From: Moniliophthora roreri
Taxonomy: Eukaryota; Basidiomycota; Agaricomycetes; Agaricales; Marasmiaceae
DNA length: 64,000 nucleotides
Reading direction: 5' to 3'
Assembly (NCBI GenBank): GCA_001466705.2
Contig: LATX02000212.1
Location: 124,001 to 188,000, forward strand
Shown: one piece after another, positions 35,617 to 46,518 of the stretch
Position numbering within the stretch: the first letter of the stretch is position 1
Layout of the letters: the number at the start of each line of letters is the position of its first letter
Program-made: the position numbers and the translations under genes
Notes under the pieces: generated by a model
Told to the model about the DNA's origin: nothing
Database searches by the model: none
What the model saw: only the letters and a program-made list of their open reading frames with translations

Positions 35617-36873
35617 ACAAGGACAATCCACGAAGGACAGCCGTTTGGACACCCAGGACAATTTGAAACTTTGGATTTGGTCCAACGGGACTACTGGTGG
35701 CCGGGGATGGCCAGATTCGTGAAAAGCTTCGTGGACGGTTGCGCGGTCTGTCAACAGATGAAGGTCAACACTCATCCTACGAAAGTTGGGCTGCAACCGA
35801 TAGCGGCCGTGCCCAATGCGACGCCCTTTCAGATAATCACGATGGACCTGATAACGGACCTGCCGGAATCACATGGCTTTGATACTATAATGGTCGTGGT
35901 AGACCATTCGTCTTCGAAGGGGGTAATTTTCATTCCATGTACCAAAACACTGGATGCACCCCAGGCGGCAGAGCTTCTTTTACGGAACGTATACAAACGA
36001 TACGGACTACCAGACAAGATCATATCAGATCGAGACCCCAGATTTGCAGCAGCCGTCTTTCAAGAAACAATGAGGCTTCTGGGAGTAAAACATGCGATGA
36101 GTACCGCCTATCATCCACAAAGTGACGGAGAAACTGAAAGAGTTAACCAGGAAATGGAAATTTACCTGAGGATGTTCTGCTCTAAAGAACAAACCGAATG
36201 GAGCTCCTACCTGCATATGGCAGAATTCGCCCACAATAATAGAACTCATTCTGTAACGCGGAACTCTCCGTTCTTCATGATCATGGGTTATAACCCGAGA
36301 CCCCTACCCACGGCATTCGAACCAACCTCTGTCCCATCGGTGGAAGAACGGCTGAGTAAACTGCGGAAACTACGAGGAGATGTAGTGGGAATGATGGAAA
36401 TAGCGCGGAGAAAGATGATCGAAAGGGCAGAAAAAGGCACGGATAAATTCACAGAAGGACAGAAGGTGTGGTTAGAAGAGAAGAACCTGGACTTCGGATA
36501 TCCGAGCAAGAAGCTTTCCCCCAAGCGAGAAGGGCCTTTTGTTATCGATAAGGTCATGGGGCCGGTAACGTACAGGCTCCAGCTTCCACATCAGTGGAAA
36601 ATCCACCCCGTCTTCCATGCTGGATTGTTAAAGCCGTACAAGAAAACCAAAGCACATGGAAAGAACTTCTTAGAACCACCACCAGACATAATAGAGGGTC
36701 ATGAGGAGTTTGAGATAGAAGCCATCATTGGTCACAAGCCGCTGCGGAAACCACAACGCTTCCTCGTGTCCTGGAAAGGATTTGATTCGTCTCACAATGA
36801 ATGGAAGACCAAACCGCAATTAGAACACGCGATGGACCTGTATCTTGACTATATAGTCAAGAACAAATTGTAG
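35617..36873 (+). CDS. pol: Integrase with chromodomain (3' part of pol)
   Basis: Begins within the HHCC zinc module (GQPFGHPGQF, CAVCQQMK). The DDE catalytic core is visible as MDLITDLPES, SDRDPRFAAAV and HPQSDGETERVNQ, giving the D, D and E residues. A GPFVIDKV and LPHQWKIHPVFHAGLLKPY region follows, and a chromodomain at the end (EFEIEAIIGHKPLR, FLVSWKGFDSSHNEW). Chromodomain integrases insert cDNA and target modified chromatin. The frame is intact to TAG at 36871. The 5' part of pol is missing because of the N at 35616. Confidence 0.92.
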   Translation, partial: TRTIHEGQPFGHPGQFETLDLVQRDYWWPGMARFVKSFVDGCAVCQQMKVNTHPTKVGLQPIAAVPNATPFQIITMDLITDLPESHGFDTIMVVVDHSSSKGVIFIPCTKTLDAPQAAELLLRNVYKRYGLPDKIISDRDPRFAAAVFQETMRLLGVKHAMSTAYHPQSDGETERVNQEMEIYLRMFCSKEQTEWSSYLHMAEFAHNNRTHSVTRNSPFFMIMGYNPRPLPTAFEPTSVPSVEERLSKLRKLRGDVVGMMEIARRKMIERAEKGTDKFTEGQKVWLEEKNLDFGYPSKKLSPKREGPFVIDKVMGPVTYRLQLPHQWKIHPVFHAGLLKPYKKTKAHGKNFLEPPPDIIEGHEEFEIEAIIGHKPLRKPQRFLVSWKGFDSSHNEWKTKPQLEHAMDLYLDYIVKNKL

Positions 36874-36892
36874 CCGCCACCCCATCCCTACA

Positions 36893-38254
36893 ATGTCTCA
36901 TGCGACTAGTTCCTCCAGCAATAGTTCTTACAGTGTTCGCAGCCTGCCTGATACTCCCCCCGGAATCGCTGCTTTTACCGATGATGTCACCCATACCGGA
37001 CCCTTTCATCCCTCTCCCTTCGAGCTCCTATTCTTGGTCAATACCGGCAGACACGACGACGCCCTACGAAACGCGTCTGTGGGACAGCCCCACCTACAGT
37101 ACGCCATTGACGGTCTTATTCGACTTCGGGCCCAACGTGTCTCCCTCAATGCGATCATTGAGGAGACAAATGTATACGCGGCTAATCTGGCATTCAATGC
37201 AGTGGCCGCAGGACCCGCCCCGTTAATCCTACAGGGGCCGATGACGGTACCTCTTTTCCCTCCTCGATCCACTCCCTTTGAACCACAACTCCCTATTTCC
37301 GCGCCCTGTTTAGGTTCCCTCTCCCCAGACATTTGCGACGCAAATCCAAATAGTCCAGAATTCATACAAGCAGCGACGACGTACAACGCAAGGATCAGGG
37401 CAGCTGTGGAGCTTGCCCGCGATCAGCATGAATTTTGCCCCCGTCATACCGGAACAGAGTCTATTTTACCTCGGCAGGCTGATCCCCCCGCCGTGGTCCC
37501 CAAGCTCGAGTCCCCCGCCCCTTCTGATCCCATCAAGTCCAAACCCGATTCCAATGCCTCCTCCGATCTCGTCTATCCCTCTGACAGCTCAAGTAGGGAT
37601 TCGAGCCCCATATACGCCCAGTCCATTGGCGTCGCCACGGCATCTCCCTCTCCAACCCCCGGGCCTTCCAGCTCCGAATCTCAGCCCAAGTCTCCACCAG
37701 CACCCACTCCCTCAGACCCCTTCAACCCCTTCGACGTCAACGATGAACCCCTCGCCCCCTCCACAGTACCTTTCTTGGCAAGTGGACAATTCAACCCCGC
37801 CTTCGTTAGTATTCGAGACATCGCCCGCTCCAACCCTGGAGTACCGCTCGACGCGAGAACGATTACCAACGCCTGGGGTGATTGGACCCCGACCCGATAC
37901 AGTCCCGCTGACTGGAGCTCCACCCGATACGGCGGAACCAGTTTCAGTATGGGACGATGAGACCGCCTCCGAAACACCGGAACAGGCGGAGCGGCGAGCA
38001 ACCATGGAGGAGGTTCACGAATTTCTTTGTGCCCTGTGTGCCGAGTGGCGTACCACCGTGCCCGCAACTGTCCGAGCTATCGTTGCAAGGAGTGCGGACT
38101 ATTTGCGCCTGGGCATATACCTTGGCATTGTAGTCTCCGACAAAGGCCGCATAGATTTCCTAGAACGGACAATCCCGGGAGCACACGGCCTCCTAACTAT
38201 GATCTCTACGGGGGTGACTACGACGATGACATCTACGGAGACGGAGAACAGTAA
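36893..38254 (+). CDS. Accessory ORF3, subfamily A: double zinc-knuckle protein with one internal TGA
   Basis: The ATG at 36893 is 19 bp after the pol stop. The frame is Pro/Ser-rich over about 355 residues, meets a TGA at 37958-37960, then continues open to 38254. The last part holds two zinc modules: CPVCRVAYHRARNC, an exact CX2CX4HX4C, and CKECGLFAPGHIPWHC (CX2CX6HX4C). Ty3/gypsy elements normally have their zinc knuckle in gag, so a second one downstream of integrase is unusual. The TGA may be a mutation or a readthrough site. Role unknown; nucleic-acid binding is likely. Confidence 0.6.
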
Positions 38255-38404
38255 TAGGCAGGAAACCGGCGAAATAACCGATCCCGACGACTTGGTGCCG
38301 ATGTTTGTGGGTATCCCCGACCACGGACCGCAAAACATAACCTTACCGGACGGTAGGGTTGTACAAGTGGTCAGAATGGGATCTGCCACATAAGGACGGG
38401 CTAG

Positions 38405-38780
38405 TGTTACGAACACAGACATTTTTTCCTCTTTCTTTGTAAACTATCATGTGCTCCGACCCCTCGTGTACTACCAGCTGACTATGCGTTCCAATTCTCT
38501 TCTGACAAAGGACTTCGAAGTAGTGTTACTCAGTGTTCTATACCTTTCTACGACGTTCCAGTAGATACAAACGAGTATACACATTGTACGTATTTAAGAC
38601 TGCAGAACTGGGTCGTAGCTCTCCAGCTTGACCTGGTTAAATCATACCTTGTGCTAGCAAAGAACCGTTGGAACTCGGAACCTCAGAATCCTCTGAGCGA
38701 ACTCAAACTTGAACCTAGAAGACTCTTCATTACCTTCGGGTCTGTAGAGTTGTTGATGTTGCTGTGCAAGTGACGTAACA
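38405..38780 (+). repeat. 3' LTR, subfamily A
   Basis: 376 bp, TGTTACGAACACAG to TGACGTAACA, the same length and nearly the same sequence as 41254-41629. It is preceded by a weak purine tract (AAGGACGGGCTAG). Confidence 0.9.
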
Positions 38781-39795
38781 GTTCCTGCAATCTGTGACAA
38801 TATGGCCCCACTGACTGTCCTGGACTTGATTCTGACTCTCAGGAAGTGAGTGTTCCTGCAATCTGTGACAATAGGGCCCCACTGACTGTCCTGGACTTGA
38901 TTCTAACTCTCAGCAAGTGAGTGTTCCTGCAATCTGTGACAATATGGCCCCACTGATTGTCCTGGACTTGATTCTGACTCTCAGAGAGTGAGTGCTCCTG
39001 CAATCTGTGACAATAGGGCCCCACTGACTGTCCTGGGCATGATTCTGACTCTCAGACAGTGAGTGTTCCTGCAATGTGTGACAATAGAGCCACACTGACT
39101 GTCCTGAACATGATTCTGACTCTCAGGAAGTGAGTGTTTCATCAATGTGTGACAATAGGGCCCCACTGACTGTCCTGGACTTCACTCTGACTCTCAGGAA
39201 GTGAGTGTTTCATCAATGTGTGACAATAGGGCTGCACTGACTGTCCTGGACTTGATTCTGACTCTCAGTCAGTGAGTGTTCCTGCAATCTGTGACAATAG
39301 GGCCCTACTGACTGTCATGGACTTGATTCTGACTCTCAGCGAGTGAGTGTTCCTACAATCTGTGACAATAGGGCCCCACTGACTGTTCTGTACTTGATTC
39401 TGACTCTCAGCTTGTGAGTGTTCCTGCAATGTGTAACAAAAGGGTCCCACTGACTGTCCTGGACTTGATTCTGACTCTCAGCCAGTGAGTGTTGCTGCAA
39501 TGTGTGACAATAGGGCCCCACTGACTGTCCTGGACTTGATTCTGACTCTCAGCAAGTGAGTGTTCCTGCAATCTGTGACAATAAGGCTCAACTGACTGTC
39601 CTGGACTTGATTCTGACTCTCAGCAAGTGAGTGTTGCTGCAATCTGTGACAATAGGGCCCCACTGATTGTCCTGAACATGATTCTGACTCTCAGCAAGTG
39701 AGTGTTTCTGCAATCTGTGATAATAGAGCCCCACTGACTGTTCTGGACTTGATTCTGACTTCCAGCAAGTGAGTGTTCCTGCAATCTGTGATAAT
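38781..39795 (+). repeat. 71-bp tandem satellite, array 2
   Basis: About 14 units directly follow the LTR. Unit variants include CATCAATGTGTG for CTGCAATCTGTG. Because 71 is not a multiple of 3, all three minus frames show repeated 61-residue open stretches; these are not genes. Confidence 0.92.
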
Positions 39796-40959
39796 ACAGC
39801 CTTTCTGACATAAATATTATGTCTAGGACTCTTCCTCTGAAGAGTATGTGTTCTGATCAAGTGATGTAATGCAGTACCACTGACATAAATCTTACCTCTA
39901 TAGTTCCAATGAAGTGAGTGCTTCTATTCAGAGCTCTGAGAACCTCTGCTAACTACTGTGTCCTTGTTACCTCTGGTGCAGCATGAATCTATACTTGGAC
40001 ACCATTCCTAATGCCTGTCAGAGGTCAATATAGTGTTATACTGGCTATAGTTTGAAAGGTATATCTGAATATAGGTTCTATGAATAGGTTGTGATCTGTC
40101 TAATGTACAACCTTCACCAGCTTTTATTGTGTGGAGTCTTCCTGATAGAAACCACTGCCTTCTAGTCTTTTACCAGCACTCCAGGCTCTTTCTATTATAT
40201 TATTTTTTGTTCTCCTTCAGTGGCACCATTTTTTCTGATTGTCAAGTGGCAGGTTCTGGCTTTGAGTATCCCTATATTATCTTCTATAGCTTTTACCTTT
40301 GTATTGAGTAGAACATAAACTCTATCAAATTTCTCCCATCTATTTTCTGTTATGTTTTTCTCTGCATGTTGAGCAGGCATCATATTATTCACTTTTATGT
40401 CATTACTGTCTGCATCATACATACTACCATCTTCTTCATACAACAACCAGTTGTCTTTCTCATATAAGCTTTGTTCTTCTGTTACATAGTTTGTAGCTTA
40501 ATCAGTCAAAGTCATCAAGTGTGACACTCCTGTTGGAATATTAGACTGTCAGCTAATAGCTTTAATTAAGGTTTCTCCTGGAACCCATTTAATCTGGTAA
40601 CCATCTGAGAATATAGTTCTTCTGTCTTGACTTCATGTAACTATTCCTTTCTTGACCTAATCTGGTGGCCTACTCCTCCACATGCATAACAGGTTGGTGA
40701 TGGTCTAGTAGAAAGGTATGGTTCTTGTACATATAGGGGTATTTCTCACTGCTGTTGAGAATGACTTGGCAATTGTGGTAGTTGTCAGTCTCTATTCTGT
40801 TTTCATAATTGTACAGATGCAAGTGAAGTTTGCATAGAGGGTGTAGAAAAGATTGGATCCAATTTGACTGCCTTATAGTAGATATATCTATAGCTACTTT
40901 CATTAATCTTCATTTTAGACAGTTTTGCTGCAAGATCATTCACTTCACTCTTTTCCTTN
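39796..40959 (-). pseudogene. Gag-like CCHC relic, second copy
   Basis: Same order as 34526-35615: satellite, then minus-strand gag-like sequence (40195-40446: YEEDGSMYDADSNDIKVN, AEKNITENRWEKFDRVYVLL). It continues about 115 bp further than copy 1 before the N at 40959. Diverged by point changes from copy 1. Confidence 0.5.
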
Positions 40960-40960
40960 A

Positions 40961-41253
40961 AGTGAGTGTTCCTGCAATCTGTGACAATAGGGCCCCACTG
41001 ACTGTCCTGGACTTGATTCTGACTCTCAGCAAGTGAGTGTTCCTGCAATGTGTGACAATATGGCCCCACTGACTGTCCTGAACTTGATTCTGACTCTCAG
41101 CTTGTGAGTGTTCTTGCAATGTGTGACAATAGGGCCCCACTGACTCTCCTGGACTTGATTGTAACTCTCAGCAAGTGAGTGTTCCTGCAATGTGTGACAA
41201 TAGGGCCCTGACTGTCCTGGACTTGATTCTGACTCTCAGCTTGTGAGTGTTCC
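40961..41253 (+). repeat. 71-bp tandem satellite, array 3
   Basis: About four units run from the N to the LTR of the 41.25-kb element, ending at GTTCC (41249-41253). Confidence 0.9.
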
Positions 41254-41629
41254 TGTTACGAACACAGACATTTTTTCCTCTTTCTTTGTAAACTATCATG
41301 TGCTCCGACCCCTTGTGTACTACCAGCTGACTATGCGTTCCAATTCTCTTCTGACAAAGGACTTCGAAGTAGTGTTACTCAGCGTTCTATATCTTTCTAC
41401 GACGTTCCAGTAGATACAAACGAGTATACACATTGTACGTATTTAAGACTGCAGAACTGGGTCGTAGCTCTCCAGCTTGACCTGGTTAAATCATACCTTG
41501 TGCTAGCAAAGAACCGTTGGAACTCGGAACCTCAGAATCCTCTGAGTGAACTCGAACTTGAACCTAGAAGACTCTTCATTACCTTCGGGTCTGTAGAGTT
41601 GTTGACGTTGCTGTGCAAGTGACGTAACA
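41254..41629 (+). repeat. 5' LTR (subfamily A)
   Basis: 376 bp, TGTTACG to TAACA, near-identical to the 3' LTR at 38405-38780 but not to this element's own 3' LTR in U3. Confidence 0.92.
41440..41483 (+). promoter_or_regulatory. LTR TATA box and predicted transcript start
   Basis: TATTTAAG at 41440-41447 is 33 nt ahead of CAGCTTGACCT (41473-41483). The spacing is right for RNA polymerase II, and the same spacing (31-34 nt) is kept in the other LTR families of the window. The start is inferred from complementarity to the primer site. Confidence 0.6.
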
Positions 41630-41631
41630 TA

Positions 41632-41642
41632 AGGTCAAGCTG
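41632..41642 (+). other. Self-complementary primer-binding site
   Basis: AGGTCAAGCTG lies two bases after the 5' LTR and is the exact reverse complement of the predicted first 11 nt of the transcript (41473-41483). In Tf1 of fission yeast an 11-nt 5' end folds back on the primer site and is cleaved to prime reverse transcription. No match to a tRNA 3' end is evident. Confidence 0.75.
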
Positions 41643-41669
41643 TCTGATCGCCGACCCATCGAGGTTTAG

Positions 41670-43007
41670 GCACCATTCACCACGACACCTCCAAGGTCGC
41701 CACTGACTACAGAGCAAGAAGAGAAGATCAACAAAGACATCTCTCTAGCAGAACGGCTAGCGAAACTAGGGATCGCAATCCCGGGGAACCCCGCGTCGAC
41801 TTCGCGTACAATTATAACCTGCCACCACCGTCAGAGCGCCCTCCGACACGTGAGCAACTTGCTTGGGCAAGACGAAACGATAGATATCGAAGGACCGATA
41901 GTCGAAGAGACATCGAACAGCTCGACCCCAGAATCCATAGAACAAGAATTGCCTGCGAGCGAGAACTCAGAAACGCCTGATGAGAAGAACGCGAACTTAC
42001 CAGAAGGATCGACCAGCTCATCATTCTTCAGCGCCTTCGAAAGAGAAACGATATCCGAAGGTGGCAGCTCAACCCCAAAGCCCAAGCCGAGAGAGGACCG
42101 GACTCAGACCCAGATAATGATAGAGATCTCAACTGCGGTCTTAGAGGAGATGGAAAAGAAGAAGAACAAAGGGTCGAAGGTCGTGACACTGGACCCTTTC
42201 GAAGGGGACAGGAAGGACACCAAGAGATTCCTAATGGAGACTGAGATCTACCTCCGCATGCACCCCACTGAATACGATAACGACGAAAAGAAGTGTCTAT
42301 TTTTGCTGTCCTATTTGCGAGGGAAAAACACCGAGTCATGGAAGAAAGGGCAAAGTGTCAAGATCTTCGAACCCAAGAGTGGGGCGACACCTCTGACATT
42401 TCAGATGCTCAAAGATGAGTTCAAAAAGCATTATCTACCGGCCGACATACAGGCTGAAGCACAGATCCGAATCGAAGAAGCGAAAATGACGGATCGCGCT
42501 GATAATTATGTAAACGACTTCCGAGTTATGGCCGACGAATCTGGATATGACGATCAGGCGCTCATTCACATCTTTCGTAAAGGATTACCCAATTCTCTAT
42601 CGGCAAAAATTTTGAACCAACCGCAAGGTCGACCTGCTGACCTTGAAGGATGGTACGAAGCAGCAATCCGATATGACGAACAATACAAATACTATGAGGC
42701 TGTCCAGAAACCAAAGAGATTCCGAATCGTAGATGACAAGAAAAAGAAGGTTTTGATCAATCGCATGACCAACCAGCTAAGCGATGAGGAGCGAAAAAAG
42801 TATATGGCCGATGGACGATGCTTCCGATGTGCTAAGCAGGGGCACATGTCTCGGGATTGCCCGACGAAACAAAGTGGGGAAATCAAAGAAGAAAAGAAGA
42901 AACTCAGCGCCCGAGAAGCCTATGCGAAGATCCGGGCCATCGTGCGAGACCAAGATGCAGAAAGACAGACGGAGATTTTGGACATCATGGAAGCAGAGGG
43001 TTTTTGA
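41670..43007 (+). CDS. gag: Gag polyprotein (capsid, zinc knuckle)
   Basis: The frame is open from just after a TAG at 41667 and aligns from LTTEQEEKINKDI onward with the ATG-started gag of the 2787-bp element, but here ACA stands at the ATG position and the first start-like codon is GTG at 41850. Capsid features are FEGDRKDTKRFLMETEIYL, LRGKNTESWKKGQS and MTDRADNYVNDFRVMADESG; the knuckle is CFRCAKQGHMSRDC near 42820-42862. It forms the particle shell and packages RNA. It ends in TGA (43005-43007), after which pol continues in the same frame. The translation start is unresolved. Confidence 0.85.
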   Translation, partial: APFTTTPPRSPLTTEQEEKINKDISLAERLAKLGIAIPGNPASTSRTIITCHHRQSALRHVSNLLGQDETIDIEGPIVEETSNSSTPESIEQELPASENSETPDEKNANLPEGSTSSSFFSAFERETISEGGSSTPKPKPREDRTQTQIMIEISTAVLEEMEKKKNKGSKVVTLDPFEGDRKDTKRFLMETEIYLRMHPTEYDNDEKKCLFLLSYLRGKNTESWKKGQSVKIFEPKSGATPLTFQMLKDEFKKHYLPADIQAEAQIRIEEAKMTDRADNYVNDFRVMADESGYDDQALIHIFRKGLPNSLSAKILNQPQGRPADLEGWYEAAIRYDEQYKYYEAVQKPKRFRIVDDKKKKVLINRMTNQLSDEERKKYMADGRCFRCAKQGHMSRDCPTKQSGEIKEEKKKLSAREAYAKIRAIVRDQDAERQTEILDIMEAEGF

Positions 43008-46000
43008 AGTGGCGGAAAGAGGCCGACGCTCTCCCCGCCACCCCCAATATCTATTTCGAACGTTGTATTAGCTAAGCAGTCACGAAACTCTATGCATATT
43101 CCTCTTGTTTACAACGACGAAGTAGGAAAGGTCGGAACAAATGCGCTCCTGGATTCGGGAGTGGGAGGACTCTTCATGAGTCCGGAGAAGGCTTCGAAAT
43201 TAGGCCTTGAACAGACAAAACTATCCCATCAAATCAAGGTATTCAACGTGGATGGAACGGCGAACAAAACAGCATGGATCACAAGATCGGTAACAGCTAC
43301 ATATACTATGGGAACCAAGCAATTAACGGACACCTTCCTCATTTCGGGCCTGGGCAGTGAAGAAGTCATTCTAGGATTACCCTGGTTACGGAAATACAAT
43401 CCAAGCGTAGATTGGAATACTGGACGAACTACGTTCCCCGACAAACAGTACATCAAGATTCCTCGCACAGTCGGGATCTTAGACCACGAGGCTCCGGAGG
43501 AACTCATTCGTAGGATCGATATCAGAGCTAAGTTGTCCACGTCCCAAAAGCTACAACACGACGCTGACGAAGAATGCCCAAATCCAACCACCGCAATACC
43601 CGAGTATTTATCTCAATACCAAGGGCAGTTCGAGGACAAGGAAGCGGAATGTTTTCCAATATCAAGATCTTACGATCACGCGATCGAGCTTAAACCAGAA
43701 TTCACTCCATGCGACTGCAAGGTTTATTCCCTCACGGCTTTAGAACAGGCGGAACTAGACAATTTCCTTGCGGAGAATCTTCGGAAAGGATATATCCGGA
43801 AGTCCAAATCTCCAATGGCATCTCTGTTCTTCTTTGTGGGGAAGAAGGAGAAAGGGAAATTATGACCAACTCAGGATTATAGGAGATTTAATCACGGGAC
43901 AGTAAAGAATGTATACCCCTTACCCCTCGTCTCTGATTTAATTGACAGACTGAACGGCGCTACGATATTTTCGAAACTGGATCTTCGAAACGGCTACAAT
44001 AACGTCAGGATCCAAGATGGGGACCAATGGAAGGCCGCCTTTAAGACTAATAGAGGGCTCTTCGAACCCACTGTTATGTTCTTTGGATTAATGAACAGTC
44101 CAGCGACCTTCCAGGCATTTATGGATGACGTACTACAAGACTTCATGGCTGAAGGATGGTGTTTAGTATACATGGACGACATCCTAATTTACTCGCAGAA
44201 CGAAGACCAACATCGGGAACAGACTAAACGGCTTCTACAACGTCTAAAAGAGCAAGATCTATATTTAAAACCACACAAGTGCAAATTCGATGTCAAGGAA
44301 ATCGACTTTTTAGGCCTTGTGATAAAGCCGGGACAAATCGCGATGGACCCCACCAAACTGTCGGGAATTAGCGAATGGCCAGCTCCGCGGACCGTGACCG
44401 GAGTACGCAGCTTTACGGGATTTACGAACTTCTACCGGAAGTTCATCGGAAATTATTCTGCAATCGCAAAACCGCTCTACGATCTGACAAAAAAAGGGAC
44501 ACCCTTCGAATGGACCGCGGAATGCGATCGGGCGTTTAACACGCTAAAGCGGCGATTCCAACAGGAGCCTGTTCTGTGGCTACCAGATCCAACACGAGCC
44601 TTCGTAATCGAAACTGATGCCTCGAAATGGGCATCCGGAGGAGTCTTACGTCAAGAAGGGCCGGATGGAGAACTGCATCCGTGCGGATATATCTCGCACG
44701 CCTTTGATGCAACGGAAAGAAACTATGAGATCTACGACAGAGAACTGTTTGCAATCGTACGAGCACTGCAAACCTGGAGGCATTATCTGATGGAAGGGCC
44801 CCACCCGGTGACTGTTCTATGTGATCATAAGAACTTGACTTACTTCCGGACAGCACAGAAGTTAAATCGTCGACAAGCTCAGTGGAGCCTTATCCTGTCG
44901 ATGTTCGACTTACGTCTGGTGCATGTGCCAGGACGGGAGATGGTACAGTCGGACACATTATCACGAAGAGATGATCACGTTCAAGGGGTCGACGATGATA
45001 ATGATGATGTCATCCTTCTACCGGAGCGACTGTTCATCAACGTTGTCGATCTAGATTTGCAAGCTAAGTTGCAAGATCGCTTAGGGTCCGATGACTTTCA
45101 CAAGATGACGTTAGAATCGTTGACGACGAAGGGATTGCCACCGATCAAGTCAGCGCTGTCGGATTGGGAGGTGAATGACAGCCTCATACGGTATCGTGGT
45201 CGGATCTACGTTCCAGATGACGTAGTACTGTGGCGCGACATCACAAGGACAATCCACGAAGGACAGCCGTTTGGACACCCAGGACAATTTGAAACTTTGG
45301 ATTTGGTCCAACGGGACTACTGGTGGCCGGGGATGGCCAGATTCGTGAAAAGCTTCGTGGACGGTTGCGCGGTCTGTCAACAGATGAAGGTCAACACTCA
45401 TCCTACGAAAGTTGGGCTGCAACCGATAGCGGCCGTGCCCAATGCGACGCCCTTTCAGATAATCACGATGGACCTGATAACGGACCTGCCGGAATCACAT
45501 GGCTTTGATACTATAATGGTCGTGGTAGACCATTCGTCTTCGAAGGGGGTAATTTTCATTCCATGCACCAAAACATTGGACGCCCCCCGAGCAGCGGAAC
45601 TTCTTTTACAAAATGTGTACAAACGATACGGACTACCGGACAAGATCATATCAGATCGGGACCCCAGATTCGCAGCAGCCATTTTTCAAGAAACAATGAA
45701 GCTTCTGGGAGTAAAACACGCAATGAGTACCGCTTACCACCCACAAAGTGACGGAGAGACTGAAAGAGTTAACCAGGAAATGGAAATTTACCTGAGGATG
45801 TTCTGCTCGAAGGAACAAACTGAATGGAGTTCTTACCTACATATGGCAGAGTTCGCCCACAACAACAGAACCCACTCTGTGACATGGAATTCCCCGTTCT
45901 TTATGATCATGGGGTACAACCCGAGACCATTACCCACCGCGTTTGAACCGACCTCCGTCCCATCTGTAGAGGAACGACTGAATAGACTGCGGAAATTACG

Positions 46001-46499
46001 AGGAGACGTAGCAGGGATGATGGAGATAGCACGGAAAAAGATGATCGAAAGGGCAGACAAAGGAACGGATAAATTCGTGGAAGGACAGAAGGTCTGGCTA
46101 GAAGGGAAGAATCTGGACTTTGGATATCCAAGCAAGAAGCTCTCCCCTAAACGAGAAGGACCTTTTGTTATCGATAAGGTCATGGGACCGGTAACGTACA
46201 GGCTTAAACTTCCGCATCAGTGGAAAATCCACCCCGTCTTCCACGCTGCATTGTTAAAGCCATACAAAGAAACCGAAGCACATGGACGAAACTTCTTAGA
46301 ACCACCGCCGGACATAGTAGAAGGTCATGAGGAGTTCGAGATAGAAGCAATCATCAGTCACAAGCCGCTGCGGAAACCACGACGCTTCCTTGTGTCTTGG
46401 AAAGGGTTTGATTCGTCCCACAATGAATGGAAGACCAAACCGCAATTGAAACACGCGATGGACCTGTACCTTGACTATATAGTCAAGAACAAATTGTAG
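43008..46499 (+). CDS. pol: Pol polyprotein: protease, RT, RNase H, integrase, chromodomain
   Basis: In frame with gag. Protease: ALLDSGVGG near 43145. RT: LDLRNGYNNVRI, the [16 protein letters not shown] block and catalytic YMDD (44168-44179). RNase H: VIETDASKWASGG and DRELFAIVRALQTWRHYL. Integrase: HHCC (HEGQPFGHPG, CAVCQQMK), then DDE residues in MDLITDLP, SDRDPRF and SDGETERVNQE. Chromodomain at the end: EFEIEAIISHKPLR and WKGFDSSHNEW. One internal TGA at 43863-43865 replaces Arg of the related element (LRPTQDYR). The 3' part from about 45566 belongs to subfamily B. Confidence 0.93.
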
Positions 46500-46518
46500 C
46501 GAAAGACTCATCCCCACC

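Larger units (their letters stand above)
35617..38780 (+). mobile_element. Ty3/gypsy chromovirus, 3' half, subfamily A
   Basis: Starts at an N inside pol and runs through integrase, chromodomain, an accessory ORF and the 3' LTR. The first 323 bp (to 35939) are identical to 45243-45565; after that identity falls to about 90%. The right flank GTTCC is satellite sequence. The LTR matches the 5' LTR of the 41.25-kb element. Confidence 0.9.

Noticed and set aside
37413..38393. 326-residue Pro-rich frame overlapping ORF3 of subfamily A
   Set aside because: It is a GC-rich shadow frame; the alternative frame from 36893 starts right after pol and carries two exact zinc modules.
38781..39795. CRISPR-like array of 71-bp units
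   Set aside because: Units are contiguous tandem repeats without unique spacers, in a fungal genome.
38839..39860. Repeated 61-residue open frames on the minus strand
   Set aside because: They are the three-frame translation of the 71-bp satellite and start and stop once per three units.
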